Assembly: GCF_009870125.1 (NCBI RefSeq)
Contig: NC_046683.1
Span: 17,927,001 to 17,991,000 of the forward strand
Source: Drosophila pseudoobscura
Lineage: Eukaryota > Arthropoda > Insecta > Diptera > Drosophilidae
Reading direction: 5' to 3'
DNA: 64,000 nucleotides
This document shows, in pieces, positions 36,013-48,245 of this stretch. Position numbers and translations under genes: made by a program. The notes beneath the pieces are model-generated. The model was not told where the DNA came from. It ran no database searches and was given only the letters and a program-made list of their open reading frames with translations. Position 1 is the first letter of the stretch. Each line of letters begins with the position of its first letter.

Positions 36013-36914
36013 ACGGCATACTCGTATTGTTTTTATTATTTTTAGTTTTGTTTTCGTTTTCATATTTATGTTTTTACCAACTCATTAGGTGCTAAGATTT
36101 TCATGATATTACTTGAATGCTCGCTACTCTTTCTACTTGGTGAAATAGATGCAGGCGTGTAGCTGAATGCGGAGTGCGGAATGAGGAATGAGTTGTTTCC
36201 CAGTAACTCCATCAATCAGATCAGCATTGCAACTTATTTCCAGCCCCCGAATTCCATTGATTTTAATTTGTTGTCTCAGTCTGTTGTTGATTTTGATTTG
36301 CTAGCGTTATTCGTTGGTTATGTGTATAGTATGTCTGTCTGTACATATGTACATACAATTTATGTAGGTCAGTATTAAGCGTTGTACCAAATCGTTGTTT
36401 ATAGTTAAATGAGGCACTCACCATGATCGATTATGCATTGTTTTCCCGAGCCCCAGCTTGTACGCGTGAGCAACCCACGTGTGGAGTACATTTTAAAACT
36501 ATAAGACAGTTGTCGGCTAGCAAATTGAAATATTTGTTTTGTATTAACTGACCAACTACCAACTACTATCTAATAACTGATTCATCTGGCTTTAATTCTA
36601 TTACTTAATCCGTAGGGGCCGGTATTCGATAACAATGCTTACCATAAAAGATGCACACTGTCTTATAGATCCGACCATGGTCGAACTGTAGTCATTGCCC
36701 ACTAACCCTCTTGACCCGAACCCGTAGATCGTGGGTAGATCCCACTTCATTCCTCCCCTCCCATGCTCTTTCAACGTAAAGACACGCGTACGCGTACGTA
36801 CGAGAATGCGTATATTTATGTATGTATTGTAGTTGTACAATTTTATGTGGAAACGTGAAATAAAACTCGGTATTTATTGAGAATCCCATTCTGGATAATC
36901 TCTACTCCTTGGTA
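36013..36914. terminator. Convergent 3' ends of snz and hdm
   Basis: The 0.9-kb interval is the snz 3' UTR and the short hdm 3' UTR. The plus strand has AATAAA at 36859-36864. The minus strand has AATAAA at 36873-36878, about 37 nt after the hdm stop. The two signals face each other nine bases apart, so the two transcripts should overlap at their tails. No other gene is visible. Confidence 0.6.
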
Positions 36915-38531
36915 CTAGAACACGGCAATTTTTTCCACCAGTTTGTTCAGCGCTATTTCCTGCATGTCTACCACAATCGCGGAGAGATTCTTGCGCATGC
37001 CTGCTGGTTTCCTTATGAGCAGCTTAACTTCAAAATACTTTAGCAGAAAGCGCCACTTGAGTCCGGTTCTCTCACGCTCTGAAAGCCGCTGAAAGTCATC
37101 CGTTTTGATGCCCATCACACGCTCGGCCACGTGTCCGCTCAGACGGCTCTCGATCAACGTCCCCGTCTGATCAGACAACTCAATATTGATGTTGATGAAG
37201 CTCGAGTGTCTTGGCTCATTGGATTCCAGCGAGAACACTAATTGACAAGCTTCACTGGTGCAGTCGTTTTGATTTCGTGGAATAAGACGTTGACATGTTG
37301 TGCTAAAAATTCAGCAATTAAATAGACATATAAAAAGAAAGAAAAACACGTGGGGTCAGACTCCTCCTGAGCCTGGAAATGCCACTTGCCACTTCTTGCT
37401 GGTGTTCATGGAAAATCCGTCAATGTCGAACTTGGTGACCATACAGTAGAGCACGGCCGTAAAACGATCGTTAGCTGGATTGCAAAGTTCACCCTCGGCA
37501 CGAGAGTAAATCTGTTTTGTTGTCATCTGGCTTTGGATTTCGCAGGCTGTCGAAGACAAAATTGAGAGCCGATTATAAACTAATGCCAAATCCGCTAAGT
37601 GCGGATAATATTCACCTGTCGGAAGGTCCTGCAAATCTGTTAGGACTGACTGTTCAAAGTTCTTAAGCGGCACAGTGGCGACAAACGAGAGTAGCGCATC
37701 ACAGTCTCCGCCGGCGGCCTGCGGATTCTCATAGATAAGCGTACAGGCGGCGTGGTTGAGCACTGGACAGCGGTAGTAGTCCGAATAGGAGATACGCACA
37801 TCGATCAAGTGCAGGACGGTTCTTCGCGGCTCCCAGTACTGGGCGCGGCGTATCCACTCCGCTTGCCACAGGGATAGCAACATGCCATCTGGATAGCTGG
37901 CATCGATCACGATCAGTTCGAGGCACTGGAGTAGTCCGTTGTCCTTCCCATGGCTTGGGGTAAGCTTGCGCTTCAGCTCGCGCAACGGACGAACCGCGGC
38001 AACAACCACGAGTAGGTCCACATATGCATTGATAAGCCTTTCCTGAAGCCCAATGCCACTGCAAACCTCGACCAGATTAAGGGCAGAGCCAAGGGGCTTG
38101 TGCGGCTTGTGGATGAGCTGCTGCAGGGCCTTTACGGCGGTGTCGTTGGTGTCGTGTCGCACAATATGACCAGAGCCTTCGTTGACCGTTAGTGCGCACG
38201 AGAGGGTAGCTCGGGGCTGATAGCGAGGCTCGTGGGGCATAGAAAGCGACATCACCTTTGCGCCGACGATGTCCACCGCGTCGCCAATGTGCAGCATAGC
38301 GTCATACTCATCCACGCATGACTTCTGACCCCAGCACGTGCAATTGGTAATGTGGCTGATGGAGTCGCGTACCGTTAGCGTGATGACGCCACGTTCGTTG
38401 CCACTGAGCTTGTCCAAGAACAAGTTAGGCGACGATTTCGATATAATCAGAACAACCGTCGAAAAGTTAGTCATGGTAGGCTGCATTTCAGCCAGTGGCA
38501 AGATTTTTCTCTTTTGCGTAGAATTCGACAT
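36915..38531 (-). CDS. hdm: Hold'em, MEIOB-like OB-fold meiotic protein
   Basis: Two exons (38531-37393, 37302-36915) give 508 aa. Phase requires the donor at GTGGCAAG (37392) rather than the next GT; the join reads SKNTTCQRLIPRN. The N-terminal ~200 residues look like an RPA1-type OB fold (VVLIISKSSPNLFLDK..GVITLTVRDSISHITNCTCWGQ). A second OB region with Cys pairs follows (CNPANDRFTAVLYCMVTKFDIDGF...TTCQR...DCTSEACQLVF), as in MEIOB/RPA1C. In Drosophila, hdm acts with the mei-MCM proteins to promote meiotic crossovers and binds single-stranded DNA. Assignment is by overall pattern and memory of CG15329. The gene is fast evolving, so the symbol is less certain than the family. Confidence 0.82.
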
Positions 38532-38908
38532 TTTTTCGTTCAGAAGAGTTGAGATCTGGGAAAGCCGTTACTGCAACAAAATATAGGAGGAGCATTGTTG
38601 TATCGATAGATGTTCAAAACTGTATCCGATGTGATTGAGATGGTAGCCGATAGGTGTGACGTTTCCCATCTCCAATTAGGCGAAACACTCCTATACCCCT
38701 GGGTTAACGATTGTCACTTTTCTTGTTCGATGTGAAAAGCAATAAGTGAATGACATAGCTATCTCAAACCCACCCACCAAAACATTAAAAAACCTACAAG
38801 CCACGCAAGGCACTCTACAAGCAGAGCCAGACGCAAGAGAGCAGCAGCTACAAGTTTCGCAAACTGCACAGTGAGAGCGCTGAAATAGCGAAATAGAAAT
38901 AGATAAAT
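38532..38908. promoter_or_regulatory. Divergent promoter hdm / Ykt6 with DRE
   Basis: A 377-bp interval between start codons with one perfect DRE core TATCGATA at 38601-38608, 70 bp upstream of the hdm ATG and about 300 bp from that of Ykt6. AGCCGATAGGTGTGACG follows at about 38645. The downstream GAGAGCAGCAG part is probably Ykt6 leader. Confidence 0.6.
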
Positions 38909-39623
38909 ATGGTCAAGCTGTTTGCATTGAGCGTCTTCTTCAAAGGTGCCAGCGAAGCGCGTATACTGAAGACAGCATCCGACTTGCAGTCCTTCTCGTT
39001 TTTCCAACGTAGCACCGTCAATGAGTTTATGACGTGAGTAATTCATATTGGACCATTGTGCCCTCGCCACAGCGACGGCGCAATGTCCATCCCCCTCTTA
39101 TGACCAGCGCTTACGCACTAACATTTCTTCTCGTTTGGGTCACGGCAGCTTCGCATCGAAAACGATTGTGGAACGCACACAGCCAGCGCTTAGGCAATCT
39201 GTTAAGCAGGATGCCTACATGTGTCACGTCTATGTTCGGGCCGATAATCTGGCGGGAGTGCTCATTGCCGATCATGAGTATCCGCACCGAGTTGCTCACA
39301 CACTTATTACAAAGATACTCGACGACTTCACGGCGAAAGTGTCCGCCGACCAGTGGCCCAACGGTACGGAGGCCACCATAGCCTTTGACCTACTGCCAGC
39401 ATTTTTGTCGAAATATCAGAATCCCGTAGAGGCCGATCCGCTCACGAAAATGCAGAATGACCTGGACGAGACAACGATAATATTGAAGAACACAATTGAG
39501 GCTGTGCTGGAGCGGGGCGAGAAGTTGGATGACATGGTCAACAAATCGGAAAAGTTGTCCATACAGAGCAAGGCCTTCTATAAGACAGCGAAAAAGACAA
39601 ATTCGTGCTGCAGCTTCACCTAA
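38909..39623 (+). CDS. Ykt6: R-SNARE Ykt6
   Basis: Two exons (38909-39033, 39149-39623) give 199 aa, the family length. Order: longin domain (MVKLFALSVFFKG...DAYMCHVYVRADNLAGVLIADHEYPHRVAHTLI), then the R-SNARE helix from about residue 135 with the zero-layer Arg in VLERGEKLDDMV. It ends in CCSFT: a palmitoylatable Cys next to a farnesylation CaaX box (CSFT). Ykt6 lacks a membrane span and cycles between cytosol and membranes. It acts in Golgi, endosome and autophagosome fusion. Its longin fold masks the SNARE motif when off membranes. Confidence 0.97.
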
Positions 39624-41363
39624 GCTCCCCACAAAATCTCATTCCCCTCGGACTAGCACAGAATCAGGAACACCAAGAAAAAAGGATCACTTAAAAGAGA
39701 ACACCAGCAAAAACAACCAATTAAATATATTACTGAAAGTGGAGGAGTTTGTATGGTTTTTATAAAATAATTAGTTAATTTGATATATATATATATATGT
39801 GTATGAGTGTACTACCTGCCACTATATACTATATACTATATGAATACGAAATCGGCCTGGCAGCCATGGTCCCCCACTCCCGCCCCTTTCCCTTCCCCAC
39901 TCTAATAAACATATGTATGTACGTATAATCGTATGCCAACTTTGGCATCCATTGTCTTGGTATTGTCTGTATGTGTATGTGTATGTCTACATATGTTTAT
40001 GCTATGAATATACAAATTCTATGATGTTAATTCTACCAATATAAATAATGATCTAAACCTATAATGCTGTGTTCTGCGTGTACTTCGATGCCCAACGATC
40101 TAACGCCCACCAATGACCTTTCGTCGGCAAAGTCTACAATTATTCTACAATCTTTGGTTCAATAGATAATAGTCTGTTTCATTCCCTGCCCTGCCTGATG
40201 CTTCGCGACGATTAAGTTGTGCTAACGCAAGCGTCGGGCATTTCAATAAAGTCAATTCGAGCGCGTTACCTTTATTCTGTGATGCGAATTCCCACTACGG
40301 TCACCTCCTGTTTCCATAACTAATTTTCGAGAGAGAACATTTCGACTCAATAATGTCTACAGATCTTCCGTACTTTGGCACACTCCCAGGTGGAGGGAAC
40401 AGATGTGTGATTGCCTGATATTCCAGAGCTCGACTACTCCTTTGAGTTTCAAGCAATTTACATTCATGCAGTCAATATGAGCGCCAAGCGGAAACAATTG
40501 CAGTTGCAATCGTTCGACTCTTGGACTCTTATCAAATCACGGACCAATTTTATTGAAGCCGATACCTCTGTTCCGTCATCATGGGCGTTAACCTTTCCAA
40601 GTGCGAATACGGATACACGGCAAACGGAAAGGCCTGAACTGAGTGTGTCTTATTCGGCAATACACAAAGCTTTTCCCACCCACAATTCTTGAAACGAATA
40701 CCAAAAACCATCTTAATAAAAGTAGTATTCAACAATTTTAATTATTTTCAGACAAAACTGAAACCAGGGCGTGGCGCAATTTGACATTTTTGTGGATTTA
40801 ATCTAATGCTCGTACGCTACGTTCGTGTATTTAAATTTCTAAGCCCACAATACAATACATAGTACATCTGAATGCTATATGTACATACTTATAGCTATGT
40901 GGTCTATTTCCACATGAAATTCCAGTGATTATCGGTCTCCAGATTCGTTTTTTCATGCGTGAGAGCCAGGGGTTGTGTTGTTAAGCGTAAAACTGATATT
41001 CACCTGACAAGATTAAACGTCTGAGCAGGCTCAATGTCTTAGACTGCCTGCACTTTTCCGTGTGACTCCATGTTTTTGGTACTTTCGAGTGGGTCGCATA
41101 GGGAAGATTAACACTTGCCTCAACACAGAACTACTTAAAGTACGAAACAATTCGAGGAGAACCCAGAAGGGAGTTGGAATGAAGAGCATGCCACGCGACG
41201 GACATCTCGAACGGGATTTTATAAACAAGTAACATGTAAAACAGAGAAACGTACATAAATGCCGGACGGAACCTTCTCGTAGGCGTTCCAACAAAGTACC
41301 AACAAGTAAAATAAATACATTAACCCTATGAATATAGATAAATATCGACATTTTACTGAATAA
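39624..41363. other. Convergent 3' spacer Ykt6 / Ocrl
   Basis: Ykt6 3' UTR is at the left, with a possible AATAAA at about 40246. TATATATA and GTATGTGTATGTGTATG simple repeats lie at 39786-40000. Several 80-105 codon ORFs (40411-40692 plus, 41031-41351 minus) lack protein-like composition and are not called. The right edge is Ocrl 3' UTR. Confidence 0.55.
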
Positions 41364-44300
41364 CTATGCTGCTGGTAGGTCGGCTTTCGATCCCGCTCCA
41401 GCTCCTTCGTTTCTATTGGCCAGGGAATCAGCACCGTCGCTTTCGATAAACAGACGCATAAATTGACTGCAACGGACTTTGTAGTCCGGCCAGGCCTTGC
41501 ACTCGCTGCTCCGCAGAAGAATACGACCAAAGGTGACAGCTGCGCAGAGGAAATTAACGATTAATACGATTTTCAGAAGTTCTGAATAAGATAATCAAAG
41601 ACGCACCGACTTGATGCAGCTCGTAGTACTGGCACTCGATGCCCTCGCGCAAGAACATGCACAAGTGCATGAATACATTGCGTTTCGGTGGACTGAGCAG
41701 GGCTATGTAGTCCATGGCCTTCGACTTGCTATTGCACGCCAGCAGATCTTCGACAAATGGCTCAAGCAGCGCCTGCTCGGGCAGGTCCAGCAGGAGCAGC
41801 AACGCCTGTGCAGCGCTTTGTGGAGTTCCAGCTGGAGTCGCAGAAAATCAGGTGTCAGTCAGGTGTAGATATGTGGTTTTAGCACAACTTACGAAACTCT
41901 TCGTCGGACCACGTGTCGAGCCAGTCGCGCACCACATTGAAGTGTGCGTTCACAGATTTTCGCGGCTCGAAAGTGTGGAATCCGCCCTCAAGCTTGGATC
42001 CCTGCTTGTGCAAGTAGTCGATGAGCAGAAAGAACTCGCGTGGCATCGTCACACAATATTCCTGTGAGTCATCATTCATCTGCATGCCCATAGAATAAGT
42101 TAACTCAATGCCTTGGCGTCACGTTTGGCAACTAAGGACTAAGGACTCACCAGGTGCTTGATCTGCTCCTGTGAGTATTCACTAAGCGGGCGATCAGTGC
42201 GACACATCGTTTCCATTGAGAGGCCAAAGCAGCTGGGCTGGTAATCACCCGTGACTGTGATGAAGATGTCGCGTCCGTTCTCCACGTGCAGGATGAGGAT
42301 GTCGAAGTTGTCGCTGGTGCGGATCTTTTTGAGTAGACCCCTGATCGTGTGCACGTCTGCGACCATCTTAATACGTATGCTGCGCGCCGAGTCGATCATC
42401 AGGCTGTCCTTTCGTGGATCCACCTGCAGCCACTTCTCGCATATGTCGTGGATGTCCTTCTCTTTGAAGCTGAAGTCGACCGGCAGCGGGCAGCTGTTGT
42501 ACACGTTAAAGTCCTGCATGCACGGCTCGTTGAAGCGCACCCGTCCGAAGTCGATAACAGTCTTCTCTACGCTGATCTGTGGCTGGTTGTCGTTCTCGCG
42601 CTTGTCCACCGCCTTCAGTACCTCCTCTTGCACGCGCTTGTACTTGACTTCGTCGCGAGTTTTGATCTTGACCCGGAACACGGCGTAGACGGGTTTGTGG
42701 TCGCTCTGTCGTATATCCATAATGCTGTTGTAGGCCAGCTGCTCGATGCGCGTGCCCTTCCACAGCACTCGGTCGCAGTATGCGGGCGCTCGCTGCTTTT
42801 CGCTGCTGTCATAATTGTCAGTTCCCGGGTCGTACTTGTACGTGGGCCGAAACTTGATCTCGCCCTCTGTGTACCCCTCGAAGCACTTGCCTTTGCGCAT
42901 CTCCTGGCGCAGCTGGTCGTATTGTAGGAGCAGCTCGTACGTCTGGGCATCCGTCAGCGGCCCGGGTCGTTGCTGCCCGGGCGGCTCCTGTATGCGATAG
43001 TTCAAGTCCCCCAGCCAGAAGATGTGGCTGCAAGGTGGACAAAAAAGTAACTCAAGTGTAAGTTTCATTGTACTCGTACTCGGAGCTTACTCATGATCGC
43101 TGATGGTGCGACCATCGTCGAATCGGAGCCCGTCCACTATTGCATTGTAGTCCTGGTTGCGCTCCTCCACATAGCCCATGTGGGCGGCCAGATGGGAGTT
43201 AACAAAGCAAATGTGTCCCTCGTTCAACTGCAAACTGATGGCCACTCCGCCCTTATTGCCCAGCGTGTTCAGAACGCCACGTGCCACGGACTTAAAGCGG
43301 CAGCGCAGGATGTGCTGGCGCAACTGCTTGCGCACGATCACCGTCAGCATGATGCCCACCAGACGGTGGTACTGCAGGATCTCGTACTCGACATCTGGAT
43401 GGACACTCTGCACCATTTTTTCGCTGCAAATGCGAGACATGCAAGAAATGAGTATGTGCGAGCTTTCAGTGGGAAGTGGGTCTTGCGCTTACTTCCACTG
43501 GGCTACACTGGCCTGGACCTGGGTGGAGTTAAGCATGGCCTTGGCAGGAGTGTCCAGCTCCTGCAAGCCAATGGCATAGATGTCAGGAGCCCGCTCGCTG
43601 CATCCCAACCAGGACCGCAGACCGTCAGGGCTGTCGCAGCAAGGTTTGTTGTTCACGTTCCAAGTGGCGCAATAGATTCTACAACAAAAGAGCATATATA
43701 TTAGTGGGTGTTGGGTGGGACAGAGGCTGCTCACATAATATCCTTGTAGACAATGTACTCGCTCTCGCGCTTCTTCAGCTCCTGCTTGACCTCGCCGATT
43801 TGGCGGTAGTCGTTCAGCCATCTGAAGTTGAGAACCGTTTCGGGATCGCTTCGGGCCATGGAACTCTTGCAGGAAATGATCTTGGCCACGAACTCTTCAT
43901 AGCTGGCGCTCTCACTTGGATAGAAATAGTACTTGATGGGTCCATCCTCGGCCGTGGACAGGTCAAATTGGTAAGCCGTGATCGATCCCTTGCAATCTAT
44001 GGGCAACACCTAGACTTATGTATACATCAATAAATTATAGGAGCCTCCATCTCACCTTGCTGCAGCTGGAAACTCTCATCAATGGCAAACACTTTGTTGA
44101 CGATCAACTCATTTACAGATGTAAGCGGCGTGCGCACGAACGAAAACGAGATGATGGCAAACGTCCCGCCGGACTCCGAAGAAACCAGCGCCAGTAGTCG
44201 ATTGGCGTCTTCGGGTCCCTTGATCTGATAAGCCTCAAATAGCTGGAACATAAAAAACCAAAAAGTGTTATCTTTGGGAGAGAAGAGCGGCCATATATGT

Positions 44301-44564
44301 ACGTATGCTCGGAGCTGTCTTTCGTCACTGCCTGTGTAGCGACCACGTAAGCTCCGTGCCGTACAGCCGATAATTATTCATCGTCGCTGGAGACATTGTT
44401 TGTTTTGGCTTTTTCTTGTGTTTTTTTTGTTGGTTATGTTGGGTTGGGTCGCGTTGGCTTACATAGAGTATTATTTCGTCTTCCTTGAAACGCTCCCTGA
44501 CTATTTCCAGGTTCGACTTGACCCCTGTCAGTCCATTCGGGACGTGGTCGCCCACACTTTCCAT
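41364..44564 (-). CDS. Ocrl: OCRL/INPP5B-type inositol polyphosphate 5-phosphatase
   Basis: Nine exons (44564-44463, 44242-44056, 43996-43735, 43678-43493, 43423-43091, 43027-42151, 42079-41893, 41831-41607, 41539-41364) give 844 aa in continuous phase. The third exon starts at 43996, not at the nearer AG, because only that keeps frame (LQQDCKGSI). Order: N-terminal PH-like domain, then the 5-phosphatase from about residue 185 (ATWNVNNKP; motif I FWLGDLNYR at about 361; motif II APAYCDRVLWKG at about 440). An ASH domain (about 505-620, VIDFGRVRFNEPCMQDFNVYN) and a RhoGAP-like domain (about 660-835) follow. It dephosphorylates PI(4,5)P2 on endosomes and at the cytokinetic furrow; human OCRL loss causes Lowe syndrome. 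Confidence 0.95.
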
Positions 44565-45765
44565 TGCCAGGAATATTGATTGATTGATACTTTGGTTGGC
44601 TTCCCTCGTTCCCTCGTTCCTTGTGTTTGTGATGTCGGTCCGAGTCTAGGTGGCTCCGGCGTTTTTGTTCGTTGTTTTTAATCTCGCAATGCAGAAAAAT
44701 ACTTGGCTTCTGTGATGTGCTGTGGCAACTGCTTCGATATGGATAGTTGTTTGCTTTTCTATTTTTAGTTGGCGCGCCAGTCAGCCGCGGCAGCGAAAAG
44801 TGACATTAATGACGAGCGTATGGGATTGGAATTCCGATGCGAAATGGGCGTTTCTTTCGATTGCGAGGGCGAACTTGAGGGCTCGGGCTCTGGTCTGACC
44901 CTGCTCTTGGTTGAAACCGTAGCCGTTTGTTTGTTTCTGCTTCGGTTTATCGTTGTTGTTGCTGTTGTCTCGGGGTTCTCATTTTCCGTCAAGGCGGGCG
45001 TATCACAGACGCTGGACGCTGTCTCTCACACATATGAACACAGGCAGCCACTTATTCATCGGCGATGACGATAATTACGTTTAAATTTCAGGTTTCGATT
45101 CTGAATTGTTCATAACCGTGATTGAATGGATTGCATCCATTACATAGTTCACATCTCACACGAAAACTGTCACACGCGTGAATAACTGCTCAAAAAACAT
45201 GTCATTACTGTGGCTTTATAGTATTCTTTCGTGGGACCGAAACCTGCTCAGTGGAAGTTGTTACGACCCGCCTCTTTACCACCCTGGCCTATCGTTCCCA
45301 GCTAGCTCACGGGGAAGTCAGGGCTGTTTCCGACCCGATAGACCAGCGGACGGATGAACAAAAACAAAAAAACCAAACCAACTTTTCAACCAAGCTTGTC
45401 CCCGTTGGCACTCTCTTCAGCGGGGATATTTGATATTATTATCCCTAGCGTGGTCCCTCCCTTCCATGAAAGCCACATTTTGAATTCGCGCGCTCCCTTT
45501 TTCTATTCAGGGTCCCGCTCTTCTTCTCGCTCTCGTCCCACGCAACTACCGTTGTCTACGCACTCATAACTACACTTGACTTTCATATTATATTTTCTTA
45601 TTTATCTATTTTTAACAATATTAATTAATAACCTAGATTCCCAGCCCAGACTATCGGCTCTCTCTAAGACCGCCCATAACAAGGTGTAACAGCGGTCTAC
45701 CAACACTGCCATATCAGCTGAGGCTCTAGTATCCAATACGGGAAAGCGTCGTTTGGTTAGATAGC
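44565..45765. promoter_or_regulatory. Divergent region Ocrl / eIF2B-epsilon
   Basis: 1.2 kb between start codons. GATTGATTGATACTTTGG lies close to the Ocrl start. 44.77-45.0 kb is Ser/Thr/Asn-biased in both frames but shows no domain; it may be leader. No DRE core was seen. The last 60 bp before the eIF2B-epsilon ATG look like its short leader. No further gene was found. Confidence 0.45.
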
Positions 45766-48056
45766 ATGGCACAATTCGAAAAGGAAATCGTCCAGGCGGT
45801 GCTCATAGCCGACAACAATGTATGGAACTTCAAGCCGCTTTCCGACGAAGGCTCTACGGTAGCTATTGGCCCACTTCCGCCTCGGAAAGTTTTATAGCGT
45901 GCCTCCTTTCTCTCCGCGCAGGCCCTGCTTCCCCTGGTCAACGTGAGCATGCTGGACTATGCATTGATAGCACTGAATCGCAGCGGAGTCGAGGAAGTCT
46001 TCGTCTATGCCAGCCTTTACCTCCAGGAAATACGCGACCACATCAAGTAAACAATCATTTAGTCACACTTTGTTCGATTCCGTTCAATATTTTATGTTCA
46101 CAGGGCAGGGATTGCCACGTATGCCTCCTGGTCCTTCAAAATGACTGTACACATGATCGGGGGCGAGGGATGCCGCTGTTTCGGCGATGCCATGCGAGAT
46201 CTCGACGCCAAGGCCCTTATCCGGGGTAATTTCATCCTTATGGGCGCTGATACTGTCACCAATGCAGACCTACGGCCGGTTCTGGACCAGCATAAGCGGA
46301 TGGCAAAGTTCGACAAGGGCACAGCTGCCACACTGGTGTTCAAGGAGTGCGCAATTAATGCCCGCACCGGTAACGAGCTTCTCATTGCTGTCGATAAGCA
46401 AAATGCGCGCCTCCACTATCACCAGCGCCTGCGAATGAACCACAAGGAAGCGCGCTACCAGATTCCCCTTGACGTATTTCTTGGAAACTCTTGCGTCGCG
46501 CTGCATCACAACCTCCTGGACCCGCAAATCGCGATCGGCTCACCCTCGATGCTTTCGCTATTTAGCGACAACTTTGACTTCCAGACGCGCGACGACTTCG
46601 TGCGTGGTCTGCTCATCAACGAGGAGTTGCTGGACAGCCGCATCTACGTAGCCCTGCTGCCGGCCGCCCAGTACGCGCACAAAGTCAATAACTGGCCCTC
46701 CTACCAACTTGTAAGCCGGGACATCATCAACCGTTGGGCTTACCCACTCGTTCCTGACATGGGCGTCTACAAGTTGCACCAGCAGTACGTCTTTCACAAG
46801 GACAACATCTACAAAAGCCACGAGGCGCACGTGTCCAAGGTAGCGCTGCGTGAGAATGTGGTGATCCAGGCGGGCAGCCATGTGGAGGCAGGCACTGTAA
46901 TCAGCGACACGGTCATTGGGGAAAACTGCCGCATCGGAAAGAACTGTCAGCTGAGCAATGTGTTCTTGATGGCCAACGTGACTATACAAGACAACTGCCG
47001 GCTGGAACACTGCGTGGTGGGATCCAGCGCCGTCATTGAAGCGGACTGCGATATCAGCGCCGGTTGCGTCGTGGGCGCCAAGTGCGTGCTCCCAAGAAAA
47101 ACGAAGCTGGCCAAGACCCTGGTCACTAGCTCACCGAGCACACAACGCAGGGCGGAACAGGAGCAGGAACAGGATTACGAGGCAGTGGAGCTAGAGGCCA
47201 TTGGACCGCAGGCCTACATCGTGAGCGACATCACCACGGGGGATCCCGACGACTCGGATGACGAGGAGCTGCTGCCCCAGCAGACGCTCTGCATACCCAA
47301 AATGGGTGACCTGATGGCGCCACTGGACGACATCAGCTACTGCAGCGACGTCAGCGACGACGACGATGAAGGGTCGCGAGCCGTCACGCCCCTACCCGAC
47401 GACACCAACAGTGAGATGAGATGAGATGCACCTGAATGCACGTTGGGTCTAGATCTGAATTTAATTGCGTTTTCCCCAATTCTAGTTTTCCTAAGCGAGG
47501 TGATCGATTCGCTGTCCCGCGGCTTCAGGGAGAAGTCGAATCCGGACTTCCTCATATTGGAGATCAACTCCTCGCGCTATGCCTACAACATGTCCCTGAA
47601 GGAGGTTAACTTCAATGTGGTCAAGGCCGTGTTCGGTATGCAGTGCATCGTCGAGCCGGCTAACAACAATGTGCTGGTGGCCATCAGCGCCGCCTTCAAG
47701 CAGCTGGGACCCGTGGTCTCAAACTACATTAAGAGCGAGGAAGCCATGCTGGACTGCTTGAAAGCCCTAGAGGTGCGTCATCTGCGGATGAGGGTATGAG
47801 GGGCATTTGAATGATGAGTGATTGCTTTCAGGACGTGTACGAAGAGAATCCGCTGGTGCAGGAGAAGATCTCGCAGATTGTCCACTACCTATACGACAAG
47901 GACTTCGTGTCGGAGGATGCCATCCAGGCGTGGTATGCCCAACTCGGTGGCCAGGAGCATGCCCAGCTGCGCCAGAGCCTCGTCAAGCTGGTCGACTGGC
48001 TGAATCAGTCCAGCGAAGAGGATGACAACGACGAGGAAGAGGATTTCAGTGAATAA
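45766..48056 (+). CDS. eIF2Bepsilon: Translation initiation factor eIF2B, epsilon (catalytic GEF) subunit
   Basis: Five exons (45766-45858, 45922-46046, 46104-47410, 47486-47772, 47832-48056) give 678 aa. Order: pyrophosphorylase-like nucleotidyltransferase domain (QAVLIADN, ALLPLVNVSMLDYAL, NFILMGADTVTN), then a left-handed beta-helix (VVIQAGSHVEAGTVISDTVIGENC...). An acidic linker (DDSDDEELL, DVSDDDDEG) precedes the C-terminal W2/HEAT catalytic domain. That domain has conserved aromatic/acidic boxes (ENPLVQEKI, DAIQAWY, LVDWLNQSSEEDDNDEEEDFSE). It exchanges GDP on eIF2 and is the target of stress kinases acting through eIF2-alpha. The intron 1 donor GTAGCT is weak but phase and homology support it. 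The stop codon lies inside AATAAA. Confidence 0.96.
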
Positions 48057-48092
48057 AGCAAAGACTGCCACTATTTTGTTACACCTTTTATT
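48052..48092. terminator. Facing polyadenylation signals of eIF2B-epsilon and mip130
   Basis: Plus-strand AATAAA at 48052-48057 includes the TAA stop of eIF2B-epsilon (48054-48056). Minus-strand AATAAA is at 48087-48092. The stop codons are 189 bp apart. Cleavage 10-30 nt downstream of each signal would give overlapping antisense 3' ends. Confidence 0.7.
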
Positions 48093-48245
48093 GCAACGCC
48101 TTCTCGATATTTTCCTCGGAGATATCTTGCTGATAGTCCCCTCTTACATTTGATTAACCTAGATCCAGACCATGAAATGGTCCATCGAAAAAAAGGAAAC
48201 TAAAAAAGCGCGACAAATTAATCGCATTTGTTTTGGATTACGTCT

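Noticed and set aside
44765-45068. 75- and 99-codon ORFs upstream of Ocrl
   Set aside because: Low-complexity Ser/Thr/Pro/Val sequences overlapping on opposite strands in a leader region, with no domain or splice context.
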